This document shows, piece by piece, positions 25,107-33,255 of a DNA stretch of 64,000 bases. How positions within the stretch are numbered: the first letter of the stretch is position 1; each line of letters starts with the position of its first letter. The notes below the pieces were generated by a model. That model saw nothing but the letters and a program-made list of their open reading frames with translations, made no database searches and was not told the origin of the DNA. Origin of the DNA: Phyllobacteriaceae bacterium (GTDB lineage Bacteria; Pseudomonadota; Alphaproteobacteria; Rhizobiales; Rhizobiaceae); the NCBI GenBank assembly GCA_016711085.1, contig JADJTR010000005.1, positions 186,001 to 250,000 on the forward strand, in the 5' to 3' direction. Made by a program: the position numbers and the translations under genes.

Positions 25107-25654
25107 CCCGACGCAATCTTCGCATTGCCTTCGCCTCGGCGGCATTGTTCGCCGCCACAGTCCAGGCCAGCGCCGACGGTCCCGACCGCAACGCTTTCCT
25201 GATGTCGACTCTGCTGGGCCTCGACACCAGCGACCTGTTCGCGACCGGAACCTACACGCCGGAAGGCGAACGGGCGGCGCTCGAGGCGATTTACACCGAT
25301 CTGCGCACCAAGGCTGGCGCCGACGACATCGAGGCCAATGACAACATTGTCCGCTTCGCCTTCCTGGGGTGGCTCGCCGAGGCGCGCAACGATTCAGCGC
25401 TGTCGGAATCCTATGTCCTCGACCTGCAGGCGCTGTTCGACAAACGCGGCGACGCGGTCATGGGGGCGGTGGCGCAAGCCCCCTTCCTCGTACCGAATTT
25501 CTGCGCGACGCTCGCCCGGTTCTTTTTCCATGGCGACAATCCGCCAGCCGAGCGCTTCAACTTCTTCATGGGCATCGAACCGCAAATGCGCGTGCTCTTC
25601 GGCCCGCTCGATGGCGCACGCTGCACGGTGGCGTATTACGATGTGAAGTCCTGA
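25103..25654 (+). CDS. Secreted hypothetical protein paired with the YkuD-like protein
   Basis: A 183-residue protein with a signal peptide (FASAALFAATVQASA, cleaved near residue 25) and a helical mature domain with two cysteines (one in PNFCATLARF, one in GARCTVAYY). The ATG overlaps the previous stop, so it is translated with the YkuD-like protein and may be its periplasmic partner or immunity-type protein; that is a guess. Its 3' end overlaps the next, convergent gene by 19 bases. No known family recognised. Confidence 0.65.
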   Translation: MTRRNLRIAFASAALFAATVQASADGPDRNAFLMSTLLGLDTSDLFATGTYTPEGERAALEAIYTDLRTKAGADDIEANDNIVRFAFLGWLAEARNDSALSESYVLDLQALFDKRGDAVMGAVAQAPFLVPNFCATLARFFFHGDNPPAERFNFFMGIEPQMRVLFGPLDGARCTVAYYDVKS

Positions 25655-26874
25655 AGCGCCTGCCCGGCGCTCTTGCGCGCGGCGTCGCGCGCCGAGGCGA
25701 GCATCAGCAGCAGCGCCGGGAAGAGCAGCGGAAACACCGTGCGCCCGTCATGCAGCGGGAACAGGATGAATTTCGCCGCGATCGCCGTCAGCGCCGCGCC
25801 GATCAGCGCCGTGCGCCGGTCGGAAAAGCGCAGGCCCCCGGCGTGGAGGACGGCCCACAGGATGATCAACGCCAGATAGAGCCCGAGCCAGGCGTTTTCG
25901 AACGCGGCCCGAACCAGATTCCATGCGAACGCCTGGACATAGACGGCGAGCGAAAACGCCGGTTCGAAAAACTCCATCGTGACCTGGATTTGATAGGTCG
26001 AAAACCACAGATGCGGCCACCAGCCGGGATGCCCGGACCCGTGCGAGGTGAAGACATAGGCGACGACCGAGGCGGCGAAGCCGGCGGCGAGCGCCGGCGC
26101 TTGCCGGTCACGCATAAGCCAGAAGAACGCCATCAGCACGCCGGCCGAAGCCGCCTGGTCCGGTCGCGTCAGCACGCCGAGCACGAGCGCCGCGACGCCC
26201 GCCGCCGCCATGCCGCGGTCGAGAAAAAGGAAGGCGGCCAGGATGAAGGCGCTCGCCAGCAGATCGGGCGTCTCCGCCATCGCCATCGCCGGGAACCCGC
26301 AGAGGAGAAGGAGCGCGACGACAGTCGGGCCGAGATTGAGCATCTCGACGGCGCGCAGCCACCACAGCAGAACGCCGGCGAAAACGGCCGCCGCGCCGAT
26401 GTTGACCGCCAGGGCGGCGCCAAGCGCGCCGGTCGACGGCGCGAGCAGCGATATCGATTTCACATACAGCCATTTGACCGCATACATGCCGAGCATCGAC
26501 TGGAACGCCAGCGGATCGGTCGATTGGCGCAACCGGTACGTGTCGCCCTCCGACAGAGCGGCGAATTCCTCAGGTGTCACGCCGAGTCGCACCGCCTCGT
26601 AGACGCGGGCGTGCAGATCGGCCGGTTCGGGATAGAGGTCCCGCCACGCCGCGCCGAGATAGGCGATCTGGTCCCAGGCGTGGACGGGACGCAGCGCGGC
26701 GAGCGCCAGCGCCGCCACGACGACGCCGAGGATCGACAGCGCGCCGAGCGGATTGGCGAAGCGAATGGAGAACCGGCCGAGTCCGGAAAGAAGCGAGCCG
26801 ATGAACCAAAGCACCATGGCGCGCGGGTCGAAACCCGCACGCTGCGCGCCTTGCCCCTCGGCCGGGATCGTCAT
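25636..26874 (-). CDS. Polytopic membrane protein, possible GT-C-like glycosyltransferase
   Basis: A 412-residue integral membrane protein with about ten hydrophobic segments (for example LGALSILGVVVAALALAALR, ALAVNIGAAAVFAGVLLWW, VVALLLLCGF). The region after the first segment, HAWDQIAYLGAAWRDLYP, has acidic residues in the first outer loop as in GT-C enzymes that use polyprenyl-phosphate sugars. No conserved catalytic motif can be fixed. It is the last gene of a leftward cluster with the class III aminotransferase (start of this gene and stop of that one touch at 26874) and the epimerase, which fits a role in sugar transfer outside the inner membrane. Confidence 0.65.
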   Translation of the reverse strand: MTIPAEGQGAQRAGFDPRAMVLWFIGSLLSGLGRFSIRFANPLGALSILGVVVAALALAALRPVHAWDQIAYLGAAWRDLYPEPADLHARVYEAVRLGVTPEEFAALSEGDTYRLRQSTDPLAFQSMLGMYAVKWLYVKSISLLAPSTGALGAALAVNIGAAAVFAGVLLWWLRAVEMLNLGPTVVALLLLCGFPAMAMAETPDLLASAFILAAFLFLDRGMAAAGVAALVLGVLTRPDQAASAGVLMAFFWLMRDRQAPALAAGFAASVVAYVFTSHGSGHPGWWPHLWFSTYQIQVTMEFFEPAFSLAVYVQAFAWNLVRAAFENAWLGLYLALIILWAVLHAGGLRFSDRRTALIGAALTAIAAKFILFPLHDGRTVFPLLFPALLLMLASARDAARKSAGQALQDFTS

Positions 26875-28361
26875 CAGGTCACCTGGCTTTTGACGAAATC
26901 CTTGACGATCGCGACGATGCCGCGCCCGAGCAGGAGATCGAGCGCCGAGATGAATTCGTCGACGTGTTCGGGCTGGCAGATCAGCGGCGGCTCGAGGCGG
27001 ATGACGTTGCGATTGTATTCGGTGAACGCCACCAGCACATTGTGGTCGCGCAGCAGCAACGCGCCGACGAAGCCGGAGAGCGAGCCCTTGAGCTTGTCAT
27101 CGAGCATGGCGACGACTGGGCGCAGCAGCGCCGGGAGCGTCTGGCTGAAATCGTGGAATTCGAGCCCGACCATGAAACCCTTGCCGCGCACATCCTTGAT
27201 GATCGACGGGTATTTCGCCTGCAGCGCCTTCAGCCGTTCGATCAGATAGGCGCCGGTCGTCGCGGCGTTGTCGATCAGGCCCTCATCGTAGAGAATGTTG
27301 AGCGCCTCGATCGCCGTGATCGACGCTTCGCCAATGCCCCCAAAAGTCGCCTGCGCATGGATCATCGCTGTTTTCGGCGTGCCATAGGCTTTCATGTAGA
27401 CGTCGCGTTTGGCGATCATCGCGCCGACCGCCGCCTTGCCGCCGCCGAGCGATTTGGCGAGCGCCGTCACGTCGGGCACGACGCCGTAATGCTCGAAGGC
27501 GTAGAATTTGCCGGTGCGCCCGAGGCCGCACTGAACTTCGTCGGCCACCCACAACACGCCGTGTTTGTCGCAGAGCGCCCGCAGCTTGGGGAAGAAATCG
27601 TCCGGCGCCGACACAATGCCACCGCCGCCCTGCACCGTCTCGATGACGATGACGCCGATTTCCGGATCGGATTTGAAAGCGTTTTCAACAGCGTCTATGT
27701 CGCCGAAGGGCACGCGCACGGCGCCGTCGACGAGGCGGAATTCGCCGCGATAGAGCTTGCCGTCGGTGATCGACAGTACGCCCTTGGTCTTGCCGTGGAA
27801 GGAATTCTCGGCATAGACGATCTTCGAGCGCTTCGGCCCGGCGGCGCGTTCCGCCACTTTCACCGCCGCTTCCATCGCTTCCGAACCGGTCGAGCCGAGG
27901 AACACCATGTCGAGTGCGCCCGGCGAGCATTTGGCCAGATTGTGGGCCAGCGCCGAGGCGTATTGCGACATGAAGGCGATGGCGATCTCGTGGCGCTTCT
28001 CTTCCTGGAATTTCCGGCGAGCCGCGAGGATGCGCGGGTGGTTGTGTCCGAAGGCGAGCGAGCCGAAGCCGCCGAAGAAATCGAGGATTTTGCGGCCGTT
28101 CTGATCGATGTAGTGCATGCCTTCGGCGCGTTCGACCTTGATGCGGTTGAAGCCAAGCAGCTTCATGAAATGCAACTGGCCCGGATTGATGTGACCCTTG
28201 AACAGGTCGGTCATGCGGGCGACGGTCATCGCCTTGGCGTCCTCGACCGAGATCAGCGACGGCTTGGGCGTGGCGCCCGGAACGAGCGCAGGCGCATCGA
28301 GAACGGCGATAACCCGGGAAATATCGGTCTTGGTCATGACATTCATCGCGTTCATCCTCAT
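26874..28361 (-). CDS. Class III PLP-dependent aminotransferase
   Basis: Cytoplasmic fold-type I aminotransferase of about 495 residues. Family motifs: DFFGGFGSLAFGHNHP, STGSEAMEAAVKVAERA (phosphate site), ENSFHGKTKGVLS, VWVADEVQCGLGRTG (aspartate pairing with PLP) and ALAKSLGGGKAAVGA (PLP lysine). The N-terminal 40 residues before the core are an unusual extension. Four in-frame ATGs lie at 28361, 28355, 28346 and 28337; the first overlaps the epimerase stop (ATGA), while a GAGG favours 28346. The substrate may be a keto-sugar or an amino acid such as an omega-amino donor; neighbours suggest sugar or envelope metabolism. Confidence 0.85.
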   Translation of the reverse strand: MRMNAMNVMTKTDISRVIAVLDAPALVPGATPKPSLISVEDAKAMTVARMTDLFKGHINPGQLHFMKLLGFNRIKVERAEGMHYIDQNGRKILDFFGGFGSLAFGHNHPRILAARRKFQEEKRHEIAIAFMSQYASALAHNLAKCSPGALDMVFLGSTGSEAMEAAVKVAERAAGPKRSKIVYAENSFHGKTKGVLSITDGKLYRGEFRLVDGAVRVPFGDIDAVENAFKSDPEIGVIVIETVQGGGGIVSAPDDFFPKLRALCDKHGVLWVADEVQCGLGRTGKFYAFEHYGVVPDVTALAKSLGGGKAAVGAMIAKRDVYMKAYGTPKTAMIHAQATFGGIGEASITAIEALNILYDEGLIDNAATTGAYLIERLKALQAKYPSIIKDVRGKGFMVGLEFHDFSQTLPALLRPVVAMLDDKLKGSLSGFVGALLLRDHNVLVAFTEYNRNVIRLEPPLICQPEHVDEFISALDLLLGRGIVAIVKDFVKSQVT

Positions 28362-29368
28362 TCGGCCGGTGCGGCGTGGGCGTGGGCGGCCATGCCGATG
28401 GCCCGGCCGGCGCGATATTCGTCGTAGGCGGCGATCAGCATGTCCTCGTCGCGGTATTGCGGAACCCAGCCGAGCTGGCGTTCGCCCTTCGACACGTCGA
28501 GCACGCAGAACTCGTCGGCGATCAGGTACTGTTCGGGATCCATGATCGGCATGTTCATCAGGTCGAACAGGTCGAGCGTGCGCTTCACCGCCCAGGCCGG
28601 CGTCGGCAGCAGGAACGATTTCGAGCCGGCGTGCCTGATCAGGTCGCCGAGCAGCTTCTTCACCGGCGGCGGATTGAGCGAGCCGAGATTGTAGGCCTCG
28701 TTCGGCACACCGGCCTTGAACGCCAGACGCGCCGCTTCGGCGCAATCGAACACCGAGATGAACTGGTAGGGATTGGCCCCCGAGCCGATCATCGGCACAG
28801 GCAGGTTCCAGTCGATCAACTTGAACAGCTTGGCCAGAATGCCCAGCCGTCCAGGGCCGATGATCAGGCGCGGGCGGAACAGCGAGATGTTCATGCCCTT
28901 GTCGCGCCATACGGCCGCGAGTTCCTCGGTTTTCAGCTTCGACAGGCCGTATTCGCCGAGCGGCGAAACCGGATGGTCCTCGGTCATCGGCAGCACGACC
29001 GTGTGGCCGTAGATCATGTCGGTGGTGAAATGCACGAGCTTGTTCGCGCCCGCCTTCGCCATCGCCTCGATGATGTGGACGGCGCCGTGATAGTTCACGG
29101 GGAAGAAGAAATCGTGGCGCTTGGCCCGCACCTGCAAGGGTGACAGCATCTTTGCCGACAGATTGTAGACCATGTCGTCGGCCTTGAGCCCGAGCGCGGC
29201 GACGGAAGCCGGATCGGTCACGTCGCAATGAGCGAACCGCGCCTGGCCGTAATGGGCGAGCGGGCTCCTGACGATGTCGGCGACGACGACCTCGTGGCCG
29301 TCGGCGAGGAGTTTCGGGGCAAGGTGGCGGCCGACGAAACCGTCGCCGCCGAAAATGACGTGTCTCAT
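28358..29368 (-). CDS. NAD-dependent epimerase/dehydratase
   Basis: An extended short-chain dehydrogenase of 336 residues. The Rossmann motif is FGGDGFVGRHLA near residue 6; the active-site YGLSK (Tyr-x-x-x-Lys) lies near residue 138, with TTDMIYG providing the serine/threonine position. FRPRLIIGPG and NPYQFISVFDCAEA are typical of NDP-sugar epimerases and dehydratases. The ATG overlaps the stop of the SMR-type transporter gene and its stop overlaps the next start, so three genes are translationally coupled. The substrate is probably a nucleotide or lipid-linked sugar. Confidence 0.85.
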   Translation of the reverse strand: MRHVIFGGDGFVGRHLAPKLLADGHEVVVADIVRSPLAHYGQARFAHCDVTDPASVAALGLKADDMVYNLSAKMLSPLQVRAKRHDFFFPVNYHGAVHIIEAMAKAGANKLVHFTTDMIYGHTVVLPMTEDHPVSPLGEYGLSKLKTEELAAVWRDKGMNISLFRPRLIIGPGRLGILAKLFKLIDWNLPVPMIGSGANPYQFISVFDCAEAARLAFKAGVPNEAYNLGSLNPPPVKKLLGDLIRHAGSKSFLLPTPAWAVKRTLDLFDLMNMPIMDPEQYLIADEFCVLDVSKGERQLGWVPQYRDEDMLIAAYDEYRAGRAIGMAAHAHAAPAE

Positions 29369-29787
29369 TCTGCGGGCTCGCTCATGGCTTGGGTTTGATG
29401 ATCGGAAGCGTGGGCCGATGCCCCGGACTGGGCGATGAAGATCGTGCCGGCCATGATCAGGCCGATGCCGATCAGGCGCGGCGCATCGAGGTTTTCGGAA
29501 AAGAAGTACCAGGAGGCCACCGCCACCGCGACATAGGCGAGGCTCAGGAAGGGGTAGGCGAAAGACAACTCCACCTTCTGCAACACGAACATGTGCGACG
29601 CCATCGAGACGACGAAGGTGGCGAGCCCGGCGAACACCCAGGGGTGGAAGACGATGCCGATCGCTTTCAGCAGCGGGTTGGAGCCGGCCCATTCCATCGC
29701 CGAAAGCGTCGTCATGCCCTGCTTGAGCATGAGCTGCGCCGCGGCGTTGGTCAGCACCGTGAACAGGATGAAGGGGAGGAATTTCAT
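29365..29787 (-). CDS. EamA/SMR-type small membrane transporter
   Basis: A 140-residue protein with four hydrophobic helices (KFLPFILFTVLTNAAAQLML; WVFAGLATFVVSMASHMFVL; LSFAYPFLSLAYVAVAVASW; LIGIGLIMAGTIFIAQ) and the QLMLKQG helix end typical of SMR/ArnE-F-like half-transporters. Some relatives flip polyprenyl-linked sugars across the inner membrane. It is the first gene of a coupled leftward operon with the epimerase, aminotransferase and membrane protein, so an undecaprenyl-sugar flippase is a plausible role. Confidence 0.78.
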   Translation of the reverse strand: MKFLPFILFTVLTNAAAQLMLKQGMTTLSAMEWAGSNPLLKAIGIVFHPWVFAGLATFVVSMASHMFVLQKVELSFAYPFLSLAYVAVAVASWYFFSENLDAPRLIGIGLIMAGTIFIAQSGASAHASDHQTQAMSEPAE

Positions 29788-29904
29788 TGCGGCCGCGCCT
29801 CTTTAACGATTCGATAACCGAAAGCGCACGCGCGCGGGAAAAACCTTCAAAACGCGGTCAATCATGGCTTTACCCTCCGTTTACCCTGAATGTTTCGCAT
29901 TTGA

Positions 29905-31248
29905 TCATTCCGCCGCCACTTGCAGGTCGCGCGGCAGGACCCGCGCCGTGCGGTTCCAGAAATCGGAGGCGAAGGCTGGATCGCGCCAGGCCTCCAATTC
30001 TTCCCAATTCGGGAAGGACCGGGCGAACACATGCGCCGGCATCCGCGCGTCCTTGTAGGGATTGACCGCGCCGCCGGCGTCGATCGTGATCGCATCGAGC
30101 CGGTCGAGCAGCTTTCTGGTCTTGTCGCCGCGATTGGGGAAGTCCAGCGTCAGCGTGTAGCCGGGACGCGGAAACGACAGCAGCGCCGGCGATTTCATCG
30201 CCCCGAAGCGCTTGAGAACGGTGAGAAACGACGCCTGTCCTGCTTCCCGCGTCGCCGCCAGCAGCATCGGCACGACCTCGCGCGTCGCAGCGAACGGCAC
30301 GACCGATTGGTGCTGGAACAGGCCTGACGGACCATAGAGCAGGTTCCAGTCGGCGACCCCGTCGAGCGGAAAGAAGAAGCCGCGATAGGGCGTGACGTGA
30401 GGTCCGCTCTTGCGCGTCTTCATGAAGCGGAAGGCGGCGTTGAACAGCGTCAGTCCGGGCCGGTTGAGCGGGCTGACCGGCGGCGCGAAAGGCACGCGCG
30501 GCTTGAACCCCCGGCCGCCGCCCGATGGCGCGTCCGCTTCGGCGTGGTCGCCCGTCATCAGCAGGCCGCGGCCGGAATGTTTGCCGCCGGCGAGCTGGTC
30601 GATCCAGGCGACGGAATACTCATGCGCCGCGTCGGCCTCCTCGGCGTGGTCGAAATAGGTCTCGACCGCGTCGAAGGGCGTGACCGTCTCGATCACATCG
30701 GCGCTGTCGACCCGCATCATCCGCAACGTCACCGTCAGGATCAGGCCGGTCAGGCCCATGCCGCCGATCGTGGCCGCGAACAGACCGGGATTTTCCGCGG
30801 CCGAGCAGCGGTACTCCTTCCCGTCGGAACGCAGCAGGGTGAGGCTATCGACATGGGCGCCGAAGGTTCCGCGCCGATGATGGTTCTTGCCGTGAATGTC
30901 GTTGGCGACCGCGCCGCCAACGGTGATCAGCTCGGTGCCGGGCACGACTGGCGGAAACAGGCCATGCGGCCGCGTAGCCTCGATCACGTCGCGCAGCAGC
31001 GCGCCAGCCTCGACCGTCACGCGCGCGGCGGCCGCTTCGACAGACAATATCCGCTGCATTTCCCGCATGTTGGCGAGAACGCCTGAATCAATGTGGCAGG
31101 AATCGCCATAGGACCGCCCGGCGCCGAAGCCGAGCAGGCCGCCGGCCGGCGCCTTGCCGGTGCGAAGCAGCGCCATCGCCTCGCCGGCCCCCAGCGCCTT
31201 GCGCGGGCGGCGGACAATGCGGCCGAAGCTCTCGAAAGCCGTCGCCAT
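29905..31248 (-). CDS. DprE1-like FAD-dependent oxidase (decaprenylphosphoryl-ribose 2-oxidase family)
   Basis: A 447-residue VAO/PCMH-fold flavoenzyme. FGAGRSYGDS and ITVGGAVANDIHGKNHHRRG are hallmarks of DprE1, the oxidase that starts epimerisation of decaprenylphosphoryl-ribose to the arabinose form; a C-terminal substrate domain follows (FPRPGYTLTLDFP, VNPYKDARM). The ATG at 31248 lies 5 bases after the stop of the UbiA/HAD gene. In mycobacteria the partner is the reductase DprE2; no SDR of that kind is visible next door, and the nearby epimerase would be the only candidate. Function as a polyprenylphosphoryl-sugar oxidase is inferred from the family. Confidence 0.82.
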   Translation of the reverse strand: MATAFESFGRIVRRPRKALGAGEAMALLRTGKAPAGGLLGFGAGRSYGDSCHIDSGVLANMREMQRILSVEAAAARVTVEAGALLRDVIEATRPHGLFPPVVPGTELITVGGAVANDIHGKNHHRRGTFGAHVDSLTLLRSDGKEYRCSAAENPGLFAATIGGMGLTGLILTVTLRMMRVDSADVIETVTPFDAVETYFDHAEEADAAHEYSVAWIDQLAGGKHSGRGLLMTGDHAEADAPSGGGRGFKPRVPFAPPVSPLNRPGLTLFNAAFRFMKTRKSGPHVTPYRGFFFPLDGVADWNLLYGPSGLFQHQSVVPFAATREVVPMLLAATREAGQASFLTVLKRFGAMKSPALLSFPRPGYTLTLDFPNRGDKTRKLLDRLDAITIDAGGAVNPYKDARMPAHVFARSFPNWEELEAWRDPAFASDFWNRTARVLPRDLQVAAE

Positions 31249-31253
31249 GCCCC

Positions 31254-32685
31254 TCACCTCGCCAGGAAGACCAGCGCCGCGCCGAAGGCGACGACGGCGA
31301 GGCTGCGCCAATCGCCGATGAGGAAGACGACCGGGTCGTCGTGCATCTCCTTGCGTCGGGCCAGCACCCAGATGCGCAGCGTCAGATAGAGGATGATCGG
31401 CCCGAGCGGCCAGACCAGCCAGGGATGGGCGTACATCTCCAGCACGTCGGGCGAATTGAGGTAGAGCGCGATGACCAACGCGGCCGAGAACGCCGAGGCG
31501 ACGCCAGCCTGCGCCACGATGTCGAGGTCTTCCGGCCGATAGCCGCGACCGGCGAGTTTCGCCCCGACCGGCGTCTGCGTGCCGTCCAGTTCGACGAAAC
31601 GTTTGACCAGCGACAGTGACAGGAAAAGAAGATCGAGAAGGCGAGCAGCCAGAACGACACCTCGACACCCGGTCGCCGCCGCGCCAGCGAGCATGCGCAT
31701 CGGTGTAGAGACCCGCAAGCGTCAGTACGTCGACGAGCAGCATACGCTTCAGCGACAGCGAATAGGCGGTCGTCATCACCAGATAGAGCGCCAGCACGCC
31801 AAGGAATTCGATCGGCAGGGCCATCGCCGTGAGAACGCTGATCGCCAGCAACCCGACCGCCGTCAGGGCGCCGGTTTGCAGCGAAATCGCCCCGCTCGCC
31901 AACGGCCGGTTGCGCTTGGTGCGGTGGCGGCGATCCAGCGTCAGGTCGAAGAAATCGTTGACGATATAGATCGCCGAGGCGGCCGAGGAAAACGAGACGA
32001 AGGCGATCGCGCAGGAGAGCAGCATCGCCGGAACGAGATACTCATGGTTCAGCGCCATCGGCGCGACGATCAGCACGTTCTTCAGCCATTGGTGGACACG
32101 CAGCATTTTGAAAACGGTTTTCATCGTGACCCTGCGATCGTCGACGATTTCCGCGTTGTGCCTGCCGGCCCAGTTGCGCGCCGCCTTGTCGGGTCCGACC
32201 ACGACGGCGTTCGCCGCCGCGTCGAACAGCGCCAGATCGGCGCGATCGTTGCCGGCGTAGTCGAAACCGCCATCACCATAGAGCGCGATCAATGCGTCGC
32301 GCTTGCGCGCCGATTTCAGGTTGGTCGTCTCGTCGCTTGAAAGAACCCTGTCGAACAGCCCGAGATGGGCGGCGACCGCGTCTGCATAGCGCCGCGAGGC
32401 GGCGGTGGCGAGAACCAGCGTGCGCCCCGCCGCCTTTTCTGCCCGCAGCCGATCGACGAACCCGGCCCGATAGGGCAGCGATTCGGCGTCGATGGCGACC
32501 CGTGAGGATATCTCGTGTTTCAGCCGCGCCGCGCCCATCAGCGCCCAGAATGGCGCCAGGAACAGATACAACGGGTTGGCGCGAAGGAGGGCGAACAACC
32601 CTTCCCACAACAGATCGCCGGCGATCAGCGTGCCGTCGAGATCGACCGCCAGCGGAACCCGCACCCTGTCGGAACGCACATCCAT
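31254..32685 (-). pseudogene. HAD-UbiA fusion prenyltransferase (DPPR-synthase-like), frame broken
   Basis: The N-terminal HAD-like phosphatase part (DLDGTLI near residue 15) is fused to a UbiA-type membrane prenyltransferase (NDFFDLTLDRRH, the metal-binding N-D-x-x-D-x-x-x-D motif). Such fusions make polyprenylphosphoryl-phosphoribose. Between 31620 and 31720 the frame changes three times: after LAGLYT, after MRMLAGAAATG, and after VSFWLLAFSIFF, rejoining LFLSLSLVKRF to the stop at 31254. Dropping one base near ACCGATG, dropping one G in ACCGGG and adding one T in CTTTTCC restores a continuous protein. I start at the ATG at 32685; 32742 is the alternative. Sequencing indels are more likely than true decay. 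Confidence 0.8.
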
Positions 32686-32871
32686 ATGCCGCCTGCCCTT
32701 GCGCCGTTTTTTCCGGCTGTCCGGGACCAGTGCTAGCGCCAACGGCTTGGGGATTGGTTTAACGTGCGCGGCTTTGCCGGGCGAATTCGAACTCAGGCCT
32801 AACTAAACCTTGCCCGGAATGCTAAAAAGCCGGGCGTCGTCGCCCGTCTTTTCGCGAAAATGTCAGGTCTT

Positions 32872-33135
32872 TCAGCGGATCTTGGCCGCGCCGCCCGAAA
32901 TCTCGATCGTTTCGCCGCCCGTCAGCGCCTCGCGGTCGCCGTTCGGCATGGTGACGAAGCAACCGCCCGGGCAGAAATCCACCGACTCGCCGGCGCCGAT
33001 GGTCAGTTCCGATTTGTCGGAGCCTTCGGTCACGATCAGCGTGCGCGCCTCGGCGTCGCGGTTGACCACGGTGGCGGCAAGCGCCGGGCCGGCGGCAAGC
33101 GACAGGGCCATGACCGCAAGCAGAACTTTTTTCAT
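32872..33135 (-). CDS. Small periplasmic protein, unknown function
   Basis: An 87-residue protein with a classic signal peptide (KKVLLAVMALSLAAGPALA, cleavage near residue 21) and a short beta-rich mature domain containing a CPGGC pair that may form a disulfide. The ATG at 33135 starts the signal peptide; the open frame extends upstream to 33249 without meaning. It lies 120 bases after the true end of the MscS-type gene on the same strand. I recognise no family; the domain could be a small surface-charge or binding protein. Confidence 0.72.
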   Translation of the reverse strand: MKKVLLAVMALSLAAGPALAATVVNRDAEARTLIVTEGSDKSELTIGAGESVDFCPGGCFVTMPNGDREALTGGETIEISGGAAKIR

Positions 33136-33255
33136 CGACTTGACCGGTGTTTCCACCGCCCTCTGTGTACGCATCGGAACCGTTCGGTCCCTTTGTCCCC
33201 GCCTATATAGGATAGCCGACCTGAACGCCAACTGAACGAACGACAGCAAGTTTTT

